DNA of 64,000 bases from Halomonas sp. GFAJ-1 (lineage in GTDB: Bacteria > Pseudomonadota > Gammaproteobacteria > Pseudomonadales > Halomonadaceae), in the NCBI GenBank assembly GCA_002966495.1, contig CP016490.1:186001-250000 (forward strand), read 5' to 3'. Below, piece by piece: positions 9,613 to 18,265 of the stretch; positions within the stretch are counted from its first letter, which is position 1, and each line of letters opens with the position of its first letter. The translations under genes and the position numbers were made by a program. The notes under the pieces were generated by a model. That model had not been told where the DNA came from and searched no databases. It worked only from the letters and a program-made list of their open reading frames with translations.

Positions 9613-10164
9613 ATGCGCTATTCGACTATACGCTCTTCAACATCGCTTACCGCCTTTGCTGCCTCATTACTGCTCGCCGCGTCAGCGGCAAATGCTGGTG
9701 AGAAGCTTGAGGTGGAGATGAACAAAGTCAGCACCGACGGTATTGAAGACTCCATTGGCACCGTTACCATTGAGCATACCGAGCACGGTTTACTGCTGAC
9801 CCCGTCACTAAACGACCTTGAACCTGGGGTGTATGGTTTCCACTTACACCAAAACGCCAGCTGCGAACCGGCTGAAAATGACGCGGGCGAAACCACGGCT
9901 GCCCTATCGGCGGGTGGACACTATGACCCCGAAGAGTCGGACACTCACCAGGGCCCCTATGGTGACGGGCATCTTGGCGATCTACCAGTACTCACCGTTA
10001 ACGACGATGGCGAAGCTAACCTACCCGTCTTGGCACCACGCTTAAGCATGGACGACGTGTCGGGCCGTAGCCTGATCATTCATGAAGGCGGCGATACCTA
10101 CGATGATGAGCCACATCTTGGCGGTGGCGGTGCACGCATGGCCTGCGGCGTTATTGAGTCTTAA
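9613..10164 (+). CDS. sodC: Periplasmic Cu/Zn superoxide dismutase
   Basis: 183 residues with a Sec signal peptide (about residues 1-28, ending ANA). Copper ligands are in GFHLHQ, the bridging and zinc histidines in GGHYDPE and GDGHLGD, and the last copper histidine in LIIHEGGD. The cysteine pair NASCEP and RMACGV would form the conserved disulfide. It dismutates superoxide in the periplasm. AGGAAGGAG precedes the ATG. It is monocistronic and ends at a two-way terminator shared with bfr. The family's usual catalytic arginine is in the GGGARMACG segment. Confidence 0.95.
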   Translation: MRYSTIRSSTSLTAFAASLLLAASAANAGEKLEVEMNKVSTDGIEDSIGTVTIEHTEHGLLLTPSLNDLEPGVYGFHLHQNASCEPAENDAGETTAALSAGGHYDPEESDTHQGPYGDGHLGDLPVLTVNDDGEANLPVLAPRLSMDDVSGRSLIIHEGGDTYDDEPHLGGGGARMACGVIES

Positions 10165-10197
10165 AAGGCAGAACCCCATTAAACGCCGTAGAAATGC

Positions 10198-10227
10198 AAA
10201 ACGGGCAGCCATTAGGCTGCCCGTTTT
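10198..10227. terminator. Two-way intrinsic terminator between sodC and bfr
   Basis: AAAACGGGCAGCC (10198-10210), loop ATTA, GGCTGCCCGTTTT (10215-10227): a perfect 13-base stem with T-runs in both directions. It serves the convergent sodC (plus) and bfr (minus). Confidence 0.9.
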
Positions 10228-10244
10228 ACTGAAAAGCGCGTAAC

Positions 10245-10730
10245 TTACTCTTCGTCTGTAGCCAACTGCATGTGCTTTTGCAGGTAGTTTTGAAGACCCA
10301 CTTTATCGATTAAACCAAGCTGCGTTTCAATATGGTCGATATGACCTTCTTCATCAGCAAGCAGGTCGCGCAACAGGTCACGTGTCACGTAATCTTTGAC
10401 GCTTTCACAATAGGTAATCGCTTCAATATAGTCCTTGCGACCGTCGTGCTCAATTTTCAGATCGCTTTCGAGCATTTCTTTAACGTTTTCACCAATATGC
10501 AGCTTGCCTAGATCCTGAAGATTAGGAATACCTTCAAGGAACAAAATACGCTCGATAAGTTTATCTGCGTGCTGCATCTCTTCAATAGACTCGTCATACT
10601 CCCACTTGGCAAGCTCTTTAAAGCCCCAGTCTTTGTACATTTTGGCATGCAAAAAATACTGATTAATGGCTACCAGCTCGTTGCCGAGAGCGATATTGAG
10701 ATGCTGAATGACCTTAGGATCACCTTTCAT
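10245..10730 (-). CDS. bfr: Bacterioferritin (haem-binding iron store)
   Basis: 161-residue four-helix ferritin. The ferroxidase ligands are all in place: Glu18, Glu51, His54, Glu94, Glu127 and His130. Met52, the ligand for the intersubunit haem, is present, so this is a haem-binding type subunit. It would assemble as a 24-mer that oxidises and stores iron in the cytoplasm. The ATG follows AAGGTGAC. The ferredoxin gene bfd lies 200 bases upstream on the same strand, so storage and release are linked but probably separately promoted. Confidence 0.97.
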   Translation of the reverse strand: MKGDPKVIQHLNIALGNELVAINQYFLHAKMYKDWGFKELAKWEYDESIEEMQHADKLIERILFLEGIPNLQDLGKLHIGENVKEMLESDLKIEHDGRKDYIEAITYCESVKDYVTRDLLRDLLADEEGHIDHIETQLGLIDKVGLQNYLQKHMQLATDEE

Positions 10731-10837
10731 GACGTCACCTTTCTTAGCGTATAGTTCTTAAAATCCAATACTTAAAAAAACAGCGCTTTAAGTACTGTCT
10801 TAAACGTTAATCTAGGAGTATAGGTCATGCAATGATT

Positions 10838-10860
10838 TACTCCCAATATGAATGGGAGTA
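10838..10860. promoter_or_regulatory. Perfect inverted repeat upstream of bfr
   Basis: TACTCCCA (10838-10845), seven bases, TGGGAGTA (10853-10860). The nine bases GGAGTATAG at its right end also occur at 10815-10823. It lies about 110 bases upstream of the bfr start and 72 bases after the bfd stop. Neither strand has a T-run after it, so an operator is more likely than a terminator. No regulator is assigned. Confidence 0.4.
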
Positions 10861-10931
10861 TAGCGAAGATGGTTAAAAACTAAAATAAATCATACACTTG
10901 CTAACGATAACCCCAACAATAGTGATTCGCG

Positions 10932-11138
10932 TCACACAGCATAGGCAAGGCCCATATCAGCTTCATAACGAGCTGTTTGTACCGCTTCACGGGTCAGGGA
11001 TTTTGCGTAGCAAGCGCATTTGCCGCACTGGGTAGCGCAACCTGTGGCTTCGCGCACTTCTCTCCAGCTGCGCGCTCCGTCGCTAACTTGCTGGCGAATT
11101 TGATGGTCGGTAACTCCCTTGCACACACATACGTACAT
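10932..11138 (-). CDS. bfd: Bacterioferritin-associated ferredoxin
   Basis: 68-residue [2Fe-2S] protein of the BFD/Fer2_BFD family. Cluster cysteines are at residues 4, 6, 38 and 41 (MYVCVC and TQCGKC). Two more cysteines, 34 and 43, flank the second pair. Bfd docks on bacterioferritin at the haem and donates electrons to release stored iron. The ATG has GAGGTG seven bases before it. A Fur-like box lies 29 bases upstream of the start, matching the known iron-starvation induction of bfd. Confidence 0.95.
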   Translation of the reverse strand: MYVCVCKGVTDHQIRQQVSDGARSWREVREATGCATQCGKCACYAKSLTREAVQTARYEADMGLAYAV

Positions 11139-11166
11139 GGCAACACCTCATAAAAGTCATGAGATG

Positions 11167-11185
11167 AATGTAAATGATTCGCATA
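11167..11185. promoter_or_regulatory. Probable Fur box upstream of bfd
   Basis: On the plus strand the stretch reads AATGTAAATGATTCGCATA. Its reverse complement agrees at 15 of 19 positions with a typical Fur-box version, AATGAGAATCATTATCATT. It is 29 bases upstream of the bfd ATG, where Fur-iron would block transcription when iron is plentiful. The match was scored by eye only. Confidence 0.55.
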
Positions 11186-11296
11186 CATCTTTTCAAGTAG
11201 AAATGGATGCTTTTTGGTATCTATTCGTCTTAATAAAAATGAACGATAAGGTAACGCCTTGGCACAGCAACATTTTTAGCCAAACAGGAGCTGCCA

Positions 11297-11770
11297 TTAT
11301 TTTTTCGGCAACACAACCGTTTGCGTATTAGAGGCGATATCTGGCCAACTTCTACGCTGCCGATCAAACAAGACCCACCAATAACCTAGCCCAAAAGCAG
11401 CCAACGATAGCCAGCCGGTTAAGCAGCGAATCACGCTTTGCATCGGCGTAATCGTATAGCCATCTACCGTTTGTACGCGTAAGCGCCACGTTTGCATGCC
11501 TAGCGTCATACCGCCACGCGTCCATGAAAAGGTAAAAAATGCCATCGCAGACAGCACGAGTAGCGCTCTTAAGCTCCACACTTCTAAAGCACCCACGCCG
11601 ATTTGGTCGGCATTTTGGCCAAGTACAAAGCGGAAAAATGCCACATGAGCCACTGTAATACTGATCCAGATAGCCGCGACTAAAAAACCATCGTAAATCA
11701 TCGCTCCCAAGCGCCGCGGTAGAGCGGCAGGCCATGTACTATCAAGCTGCGTTAAACGTCGTTGAACCAT
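11297..11770 (-). CDS. RDD-family membrane protein
   Basis: 157 residues. It starts with the RDD-domain pattern LPRRLGAMIYDGFLVAAIWI, followed by hydrophobic segments near residues 28-50, 65-85 and 115-135. The SWTRGGMTLGMQTWRLRVQTVDG block is typical of the family. RDD proteins are small inner-membrane proteins of mostly unknown role, some linked to sodium/proton exchange in halophiles. It follows lptG by 23 bases on the same strand, so it probably belongs to the lptFG operon. Confidence 0.85.
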   Translation of the reverse strand: MVQRRLTQLDSTWPAALPRRLGAMIYDGFLVAAIWISITVAHVAFFRFVLGQNADQIGVGALEVWSLRALLVLSAMAFFTFSWTRGGMTLGMQTWRLRVQTVDGYTITPMQSVIRCLTGWLSLAAFGLGYWWVLFDRQRRSWPDIASNTQTVVLPKK

Positions 11771-11793
11771 GTCAATCTCTTCTTAACTAAGGA

Positions 11794-12858
11794 TTAGCCG
11801 TTTCGGCGCAGAAAATAGACGCCCACGATTGCGCAGGCAAGCGTGGGCACCAATACCGCCCAAACCGGTGAGAAACCAAAAATCGTCGATGCGGGCGCTA
11901 ACAGGTCTTGCACATATTTAAAGATCAACCCAGTCACTACCCCATAGAATACTCGGGTACCTGCAGCCACCGTTCGCAGCGGGCCAAAAACAAAGGAAGC
12001 AGCAATCAACACCAAAGAGCCCATGGTGAGCGGCATCAGTATTTTTTGCCAGAAGTAGAGTAGCGGCTGGTCAGCCTGTAGGCCCTGGCTTTCCAAGAAA
12101 TTTGCATAAGCCCACAGTTCACTGGGTGCCTGGCTTTGAATGTTACGTAAAAGTCGCTCTAGCTGGGTCGGTGTGAATGCCGTCTCCCAAATAGCCTGCG
12201 CCTGGAACGCCGATTCTGTACGGTCGTCAAAAATACGTGTGGTGGTGATGTTTTCTAACTGCCACTCCCCACCTTCCCAATGGGCACGCTGGGCATGCGT
12301 GGCTTCGATAAGGCGGCGCTCGTCAAAGCGGTAGCGGGTTAAGTCCAGCACCACATTATCCGCGCGGATTGCACCAAAGCGATACACACTATCGCCTTCA
12401 AATTGCCACCCGCTACGGCTGGTGAGCATTGCCCCTTCACCCTGACGCTGCTCTAAACGCCACGCCTCGGCAAACTGCTCGGTGCGGGGCGTGACAAATT
12501 CGGCAACCAACAGAACCACCACGACCACCAGCAAAACCGGTTTCATTACTCCCCACACAATACGCGCGAGAGAGCGCCCTGCTGCCCGCATCACCGTCAG
12601 CTCATTGCTTGACGCCATGCTACCCAGGCCTATCAGTGCGCCAATCAGCACCGCCACAGGGGCGTATTGGTAAAACCGCCAGGGCAAACGCATACCTAAA
12701 TAAAGCAGCACGTCGAAAGCGGTGTAGTCACCCTGGGTATCGCTTAAGTCCCCGATGTAAGCAATGGTGATATCTAGCCCCAGCAGCACAGTCTGCACCA
12801 CAATAATGGCGGCCAGGACATTGCGAGCGATATAACGATCCAAGCGATCGAACACCAT
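11794..12858 (-). CDS. lptG: LPS export ABC permease LptG
   Basis: 354 residues, YjgP/YjgQ family. One N-terminal transmembrane helix group (RYIARNVLAAIIVVQTVLLGL), two more helices to about residue 120, a periplasmic beta-jellyroll domain, and three C-terminal helices ending in VYFLRRNG. With LptF it forms the permease of LptB2FG, which pulls lipopolysaccharide out of the inner membrane. It starts directly after the lptF stop codon with no gap. Confidence 0.95.
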   Translation of the reverse strand: MVFDRLDRYIARNVLAAIIVVQTVLLGLDITIAYIGDLSDTQGDYTAFDVLLYLGMRLPWRFYQYAPVAVLIGALIGLGSMASSNELTVMRAAGRSLARIVWGVMKPVLLVVVVVLLVAEFVTPRTEQFAEAWRLEQRQGEGAMLTSRSGWQFEGDSVYRFGAIRADNVVLDLTRYRFDERRLIEATHAQRAHWEGGEWQLENITTTRIFDDRTESAFQAQAIWETAFTPTQLERLLRNIQSQAPSELWAYANFLESQGLQADQPLLYFWQKILMPLTMGSLVLIAASFVFGPLRTVAAGTRVFYGVVTGLIFKYVQDLLAPASTIFGFSPVWAVLVPTLACAIVGVYFLRRNG

Positions 12859-13938
12859 TTAACGCATCCCCTTACGTTGTGAACGCCATAGCAGTAGACA
12901 ACCAAGGCCCAAGAATAGCGCGTGCACTGGCCACACGCCGATGGTCGCTGACAATGAGCCGCTGCCAATAGCATCCACGGCGGCCAGTAGTAGGCTCAAA
13001 TAGGCGACATAAAGAAACACCGCAGGCAGTAGCTTTGCAAAGCGCCCTTGCCGAGGATTAACGCGAGAGAGCGGCTGCGCCAGCAGCGCCAAGATAAACA
13101 CCATGAACGGCAGGCCTAATCGCCACTGAAACTGTGCCTGAGCGCGCGGGTCGGGGTCACTCCATAGCTCAAAGGTAGTCGCATACTCGAGTGAATCCAG
13201 CTCCTGGCGACTGCGGCTTAACCCCAAGCGCAGCGTATAGCGCTCAAAGGTTAAACGCTCGGCCTCTTGCCGCCCTGGCGTCACCCCATAGCGCTCCCCT
13301 TCTTCCAGTACTAAAAAGCGGCTGCCGGTGGCGAGGTTAGTTTCCTGATAGCCTGCCCCAGCCCGTGTCACGTAGCTATGGGTACTTTCTGCATTGGGCT
13401 GCGCTTGTTCATGAACCAGCACATCCTGCATTTGCCTACCATCACTACTGAAATCTCTAATATAGGCTGTACGCCCCCCACCAAAGTCCTGAAAGCGGCC
13501 CGGTGCTAATATCGAAACATCCAATCGGCTACGCTGCTCTTCCAGGGTAGCCTCGGTCAGTAATGCGCCGGCGGGCGTCAACCACAGGCTGCACACCCCG
13601 ACCAACACAGCCACCACGGAGGCTGGCAGCAGCGTTACCCGTAAAAGCCGTGCGGGGCTCATGCCGCAGGCCACCATCACAGTAATTTCGCTGTTCATGT
13701 AGAGCTGTCCATAGGCCAACAGGATGCCCAGAAAAAATGACAGCGGCAGAATCAGTTCCATGAACCCCGGCAGGTGAAAAAACATCAAACTGCCCAGAAT
13801 GGTGACGGGAATATCGCCCTCGGCAGCATCCGCAAAATAACGGATGAAGCGACTGCCCATAATGACTAATAGAAGAATACCGGCCACAGCAGACATGGTC
13901 AGTAATACTTCACGAGTTAAGTACCGAAATAAAATCAA
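12859..13938 (-). CDS. lptF: LPS export ABC permease LptF
   Basis: 359 residues, partner of LptG, with the same layout: N-terminal helices (FRYLTREVLLTMSAVAGILLLVI), a large periplasmic domain (about residues 125-260) and three C-terminal helices. The start codon is TTG at 13938, with GGAGAG six bases upstream. No nearer ATG keeps the conserved N-terminus. The gene is divergent from pepA across 133 bases, the arrangement known from E. coli and Pseudomonas. Confidence 0.95.
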   Translation of the reverse strand: MILFRYLTREVLLTMSAVAGILLLVIMGSRFIRYFADAAEGDIPVTILGSLMFFHLPGFMELILPLSFFLGILLAYGQLYMNSEITVMVACGMSPARLLRVTLLPASVVAVLVGVCSLWLTPAGALLTEATLEEQRSRLDVSILAPGRFQDFGGGRTAYIRDFSSDGRQMQDVLVHEQAQPNAESTHSYVTRAGAGYQETNLATGSRFLVLEEGERYGVTPGRQEAERLTFERYTLRLGLSRSRQELDSLEYATTFELWSDPDPRAQAQFQWRLGLPFMVFILALLAQPLSRVNPRQGRFAKLLPAVFLYVAYLSLLLAAVDAIGSGSLSATIGVWPVHALFLGLGCLLLWRSQRKGMR

Positions 13939-14071
13939 CGCACTCTCCGGCTAAAGGTGCAGGTTGCCATGCAATGCGCCCATGGCTTGGGTACACTAAT
14001 CCAACTGTTATAAAACCCTAGTAACGGGGCATTATCCCGAATCACTCGATGCTTGTCTTGTTGGAGACGTC

Positions 14072-15592
14072 ATGGAATTTTCCGTTCAGACCGCGAACCC
14101 AGCCAAAGCCGAAACGGCTTGCCTCGTTCTCCCAGTCTTTAAAGGTAGCGATTTATTGCCCGCTGTCGCCAAATTGGACGATGCCAGTGAGCGTCTGATT
14201 GGCCAGCTGTTAGAGCGCGGCGACTTCGATGCAGCCCTTGGCAATGTGCAACTCATTCCCTTCGCACCGGGCTTGGGCGCCGAACGTTTGCTGTTGGTAG
14301 GACTGGGTAAGCGCGAGAAATGCCAAGAAACGGCATTTATCAAAGCCCTCGACGCGGCACTGGCGGCGCTAGTCAAGCTACCTATAGATGAAGCCTGCAT
14401 CGCATTTACCGATGTTCCGCTGGAAGATCGTGACACAACCTGGAAAGCACGCAAAACCTTTGAAGCGGCGGAGCGAGCAATTTATCGTTTTGATCAGTTC
14501 AAGTCGTCACCCCAGAAAGCCCCAAGCCTGGCAAAATTAAACCTCATTATCAGCGACGCCGATGCCGCGCCCATGGCTAAGCAAGGTGCTGCGCTGGGTA
14601 TCGCGATCGGTCAGGGCATTAACTTCACTCGCACCCTGGGCAACCTACCGGGCAATGTCTGCACACCACGCTATTTGGCTGAGCAGGCCGAGCAGCTGGG
14701 CCGCGTCTCCCAAGGTGCGCTTGAGGTGGATATATTAGATGAGGAGGCGCTGGAAGCCCTTGGCGCGCACTCACTACTTTCCGTCGGTCGCGGCAGCCAG
14801 GAACCTTCGCGGCTGATCGTCATGAAGTACCAGGGCGCAGAAAACCCGGAAGAAGCCCCCCATGTACTGGTAGGTAAAGGTATCACCTTCGATACCGGCG
14901 GTATTTCGCTGAAGCCCGGCGAAGGCATGGACGAAATGAAATTCGACATGGGTGGCGCGGCCAGCGTGTTTGGTACGGTAAAAGCGGTGCTGGCCATTCA
15001 GCCCAAGCTGAACGTGGTCTTCATTGTTGCTGCGGCCGAAAACATGCCCGACGGTGCCGCCACTAAACCCGGTGACATTATCAAAACGCTGAAAGGGTTA
15101 ACGGTGGAAGTGCTTAACACCGACGCCGAAGGTCGCTTGGTGCTTTGCGATGCCCTCACCTACGCGGAGCGTTTTACCCCCGCCAGTGTGATTGATATTG
15201 CCACCCTAACCGGCGCTGTGATTATTGGCCTGGGTCATCATGCCACCGGCCTGCTCTCCAACGACGATGACCTGGCGCTTGACCTATTAGACGCAGGCGA
15301 AGCTGCTTGGGATCGTGCCTGGCACCTGCCGCTATGGGACGAGTACCAGGAGCAGCTGGATTCCAACTTCGCCGATCTGGCCAACATCGGTGGACGCCCG
15401 GCAGGCACCATTACCGCCGCCTGCTTCCTATCGCGCTTTGCCGATCACTTCCCCTGGGCGCACCTGGATATCGCGGGTACTGCTTGGCACTCTGGCAAGC
15501 AAAAAGGCGCCACCGGTCGCCCGGTCGGGTTACTAACCCAGTACCTGCTTGATCGTGAAGCCGACGCCCAAGTAGAGAATAGCGACGACTAA
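14072..15592 (+). CDS. pepA: Leucyl aminopeptidase (cytosol aminopeptidase)
   Basis: 506-residue M17 metallopeptidase that removes N-terminal residues, preferring leucine; in E. coli it also binds DNA in Xer recombination and carAB control. The active-site block NTDAEGRL is near residue 350; metal-binding segments VGKGITFDTGGISLKPG and KFDMGGAA precede it. Length is normal. GGAG lies five bases before the ATG. In relatives holC follows directly; here ilvE intervenes. Confidence 0.96.
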   Translation: MEFSVQTANPAKAETACLVLPVFKGSDLLPAVAKLDDASERLIGQLLERGDFDAALGNVQLIPFAPGLGAERLLLVGLGKREKCQETAFIKALDAALAALVKLPIDEACIAFTDVPLEDRDTTWKARKTFEAAERAIYRFDQFKSSPQKAPSLAKLNLIISDADAAPMAKQGAALGIAIGQGINFTRTLGNLPGNVCTPRYLAEQAEQLGRVSQGALEVDILDEEALEALGAHSLLSVGRGSQEPSRLIVMKYQGAENPEEAPHVLVGKGITFDTGGISLKPGEGMDEMKFDMGGAASVFGTVKAVLAIQPKLNVVFIVAAAENMPDGAATKPGDIIKTLKGLTVEVLNTDAEGRLVLCDALTYAERFTPASVIDIATLTGAVIIGLGHHATGLLSNDDDLALDLLDAGEAAWDRAWHLPLWDEYQEQLDSNFADLANIGGRPAGTITAACFLSRFADHFPWAHLDIAGTAWHSGKQKGATGRPVGLLTQYLLDREADAQVENSDD

Positions 15593-15653
15593 CATCACAA
15601 TCAGGCGATCAACGGTTGCCATTCGTTGACGTAAACGTTACATCTATGGGCAT

Positions 15654-15685
15654 TAGCATGCGTGCTGCTTTCAGGGCGCATGCTA
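15654..15685 (+). promoter_or_regulatory. Hairpin in the ilvE 5' region
   Basis: TAGCATGCG (15654-15662), 14-base loop, CGCATGCTA (15677-15685): a perfect nine-base stem 60 bases before the ilvE start and 62 after the pepA stop. There is no T-run, so it may be a weak pepA transcript end, an mRNA-stabilising hairpin or an ilvE control element. Confidence 0.35.
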
Positions 15686-15744
15686 CACCTAACAAACACT
15701 AACACTTGCCCTTCGGGGCCAGGCTATAGCGGAGAGAATACGCC

Positions 15745-16866
15745 GTGCCCACAGCTTCAGATACCCAGCTTGAATCACATTTTGAAATGCTGCCGTCCAA
15801 TCAGCCGATAGCTGATGAAATTCGTGACAACATTCTGCAAAACCCTGGTTTTGGCAAGCACTTCACTGATCACATGGCCCACGTCCGCTGGACAGTCGAC
15901 GCTGACTGGCACGGCCATCAGGTGCGCCCCTATGGTCCGCTAATCCTTGACCCTGCAGCATCGGTGCTGCACTACGGTCAGGAAATTTTTGAAGGTATCA
16001 AAGCCTATCGCCATGCCGATGGTTCTATCTGGACCTTCCGCCCGGAGAAAAATGCCGAGCGTTTCCGTCGGAGCGCTCGCCGTTTAGCGCTACCGGTGCT
16101 TTCCGACGACGACTTTATCGGCTCGCTTAAAGCACTGCTGGCCAAAGACCACAACTGGGTGCCTACGCCCTCAAGCGATGCCGACGAGTGCAGCCTCTAT
16201 TTGCGTCCGTTCATGATCGCTTCTGAAGCTTTCCTAGGTGTGCGCCCAGCCCATGAGGTGGACTACTACGTCATTGCCTCACCCGCGGCGGCGTACTTCA
16301 AAGGCGGCATTGAACCGGTTTCCATTTGGCTCTCGTCACACTACAAGCGCGCGGCCCCAGGCGGCACCGGCTTTGCCAAATGTGGTGGTAACTACGCAGC
16401 ATCGCTAGCAGCGCAAAAAGAAGCTGCCGCCAACGACTGCAGCCAAGTAGCGTTCCTCGACGCTGCCGAAAACAAATGGGTCGAAGAGCTAGGCGGCATG
16501 AACCTCTTCTTTGTCTATAAAGATGGTCGTATTGTCACTCCCCGGCTTACCGATACTATCTTAGAAGGCGTTACCCGTAACTCAGTCCTCACCTTGGCTA
16601 AAGACGCCGGTTTAACCCCAGAAGAGCGCCCCATCAGCATTGACGAATGGCGTGAAGGCGCAGCATCAGGTGAGATTACCGAAGTGTTCGCCTGCGGCAC
16701 CGCAGCGGTCATTACCCCGGTAGGCGAGCTAGTCACCGAAAACGAGCGTATTCGTTTGCAAGGCGACGGCAATAACGAGATCGCCAAGCGTATCCGTAAA
16801 ACGCTGCTCGACCTGCAGTATGGCCGCAGCGAAGATAAGTACGGCTGGCTCACCCGGTTGGTATAA
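15745..16866 (+). CDS. ilvE: Branched-chain amino acid aminotransferase
   Basis: 373-residue class IV PLP aminotransferase of the longer BCAT type, catalysing the last step of leucine, isoleucine and valine synthesis and the first step of their breakdown. Seen: YGQEIFEGIKAYR with the substrate-gating region, the catalytic lysine in FAKCGGNYAAS, and the EELGGMNLFFV and phosphate-binding GTAAVITPVG segments. The start is GTG at 15745 after GGAGAG. It is closed off by a strong terminator at 16903. Its place between pepA and holC is unusual. Confidence 0.95.
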   Translation: MPTASDTQLESHFEMLPSNQPIADEIRDNILQNPGFGKHFTDHMAHVRWTVDADWHGHQVRPYGPLILDPAASVLHYGQEIFEGIKAYRHADGSIWTFRPEKNAERFRRSARRLALPVLSDDDFIGSLKALLAKDHNWVPTPSSDADECSLYLRPFMIASEAFLGVRPAHEVDYYVIASPAAAYFKGGIEPVSIWLSSHYKRAAPGGTGFAKCGGNYAASLAAQKEAAANDCSQVAFLDAAENKWVEELGGMNLFFVYKDGRIVTPRLTDTILEGVTRNSVLTLAKDAGLTPEERPISIDEWREGAASGEITEVFACGTAAVITPVGELVTENERIRLQGDGNNEIAKRIRKTLLDLQYGRSEDKYGWLTRLV

Positions 16867-16902
16867 ATCAGTTAGTATCAACCAACAGGTATCACCCAGC
16901 GC

Positions 16903-16937
16903 CCTACCGCCGCTTGCAACGGCGGTAGGCTTTTTTT
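16903..16937 (+). terminator. Intrinsic terminator after ilvE
   Basis: CCTACCGCCG (16903-16912), loop CTTGCAA, CGGCGGTAGG (16920-16929), C, then seven T (16931-16937). A perfect ten-base GC-rich stem with a T-run. It ends 28 bases before the holC ATG, so holC needs its own promoter or read-through. Confidence 0.93.
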
Positions 16938-16965
16938 GAAAGAGCTGGAACCGCTGGAGCCACCG

Positions 16966-17397
16966 ATGGCACGTATCGACTTCTATATCCTTCCCGACAC
17001 TACCCTGGAAGCGCGACTGCAGTTTGCTTGCAAGCTTGCCGAAACGATCCACCGCAAAGGGTATCGGTTGCACCTCCACTGCGAAGACAAAGCCCTGGCC
17101 GAACAGGCCGATGAAGCGCTGTGGAATTTCCGCGAAGACGCCTACCTACCCCATGCATTGGAAGATAGCGCGATGGCCGCTAGCGTGCCCATCACGCTCG
17201 GCTGGCAACAGCTACCAGTACCCACTGAAGAGACTGCGCTGCTGAACTTGCATCCTGAGATCCCCGACGGCGTAGAAAACTACGCGAGAATTGCAGAGAT
17301 CATCAATCAACACCAGCAAGTGTTAGTTGCTAAACGCGCCTGCTGGCAACGCTATAAAGAAATGGGGCATGAGGTGGTGCCGCATAAACTGGGATAA
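16966..17397 (+). CDS. holC: DNA polymerase III chi subunit
   Basis: The frame opens at 16936, inside the ilvE terminator, but the ATG at 16966 has GGAG six bases upstream and gives the proper start MARIDFYIL. The product is 143 residues. Chi binds psi (HolD) and single-strand-binding protein, linking the clamp loader to SSB. The FCxxxxK-like and ALWNFREDAYLPH segments and the later LLNLHPEIP are typical. In relatives valS follows immediately; here about 8 kb separates them. Confidence 0.92.
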   Translation: MARIDFYILPDTTLEARLQFACKLAETIHRKGYRLHLHCEDKALAEQADEALWNFREDAYLPHALEDSAMAASVPITLGWQQLPVPTEETALLNLHPEIPDGVENYARIAEIINQHQQVLVAKRACWQRYKEMGHEVVPHKLG

Positions 17398-17500
17398 ATA
17401 GCCGGTAAGACCGTCCACCAGAGACATCTGACCCCGCACTTGGCGGGGCCATCAACAGACATTAGGCAATCACTATGGGTGCGGCTAGGCAGTCTTCGCC

Positions 17501-17965
17501 CTAGCCACCCTGTTGCTGTTGCTGCATCTGCTCCTGCATTTGTTGTTGCATTTGCTCCTGCTGTTGAGCCATCGCCTCATCCAGTTGATCGCGCTGCTCC
17601 TGAGTGAATACACCTTCGATCTGAGACTGAATGATAACGCTATCAGCGGTCATCTCGGCCGTTAGGTCACCAAGACGCTCCGCATCCGCGCGTATGGCAG
17701 CTTCATCGTAATCGGGCCCAACCTGCTCGCCAAGTTGCTGTTGCAACTGCTGGGCTTCCTGCTCCTTGCTAATGATTTCGTTTTGCACCTGGGTCAAGAG
17801 GTTATTCAACTCCTGTTTCTGTCCTTCATTCAGATCCACCATTTCATCAAGTTGATTAACTTGGTCATCGACACTGGGGGTGGCACCACCCATTTGCTGG
17901 GCCATGGCGGGAACACTGAATGCCAGCGCTGCGACTGCTGGAACGAAAAGCTTAGCTAGGTGCAT
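17501..17965 (-). CDS. Glutamine-rich periplasmic protein, Spy/CpxP-like in outline
   Basis: 154 residues from the ATG at 17965 (GGAG five to nine bases upstream). A Sec signal peptide ends at about VPAMA. The mature part is almost entirely charged and glutamine-rich helix: LNEGQKQELNNLLTQVQNEIISKEQEAQQLQQQ, then FTQEQRDQLDEAM, then a tail of repeated QQQEQM/QQQM/QEQM units. This outline resembles small periplasmic chaperones of the Spy/CpxP/LTXXQ kind, but the LTxxQ motifs are only approximated. No neighbour explains it. A hairpin (GGCTAGG/CCTAGCC) spans its stop codon. Confidence 0.6.
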   Translation of the reverse strand: MHLAKLFVPAVAALAFSVPAMAQQMGGATPSVDDQVNQLDEMVDLNEGQKQELNNLLTQVQNEIISKEQEAQQLQQQLGEQVGPDYDEAAIRADAERLGDLTAEMTADSVIIQSQIEGVFTQEQRDQLDEAMAQQQEQMQQQMQEQMQQQQQGG

Positions 17966-18265
17966 AAAAACTCCAATTGCGTACAAAATGTATTCCTACC
18001 CGGCACAGTACTGACGGGTCTTGCGATAACCCTATATGACCCTATGACAAACCACCTACACAGCAGGAACAACAAAGCTCTGTGGTAGCGAATCGTCTTG
18101 GCTACGGGCTCCCGCGGTGGCTAGTCAACAAGGCCACAAACAGGCTAACTGTCGATACCTGCCCGGTCCGACAGTACTGTTTTCAAAAAATTCGTTATGA
18201 CGGCAAATTGTTGATTACCATTAGCGGCGCCTTGCCGCGCCATTTGTACTCAAGGAGAAGTAAAC
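17966..18265. other. 300-base gap between divergent genes
   Basis: The gap holds the promoters of the glutamine-rich protein (minus) and the MFS gene (plus). I see no convincing gene, RNA or operator in it. An 83-codon plus frame here (18082-18333) has no ribosome site or recognisable product. Confidence 0.5.

Noticed and set aside
10838..10860. Inverted repeat as the bfd terminator
   Set aside because: No T-run follows on either strand and it lies 72 bases past the stop.
15646..15702. Short frame (MGISMRAAFRAHATPNKH) before ilvE as a branched-chain leader peptide
   Set aside because: It has only one isoleucine, no Leu or Val run, no ribosome site and no following terminator, so nothing supports attenuation.
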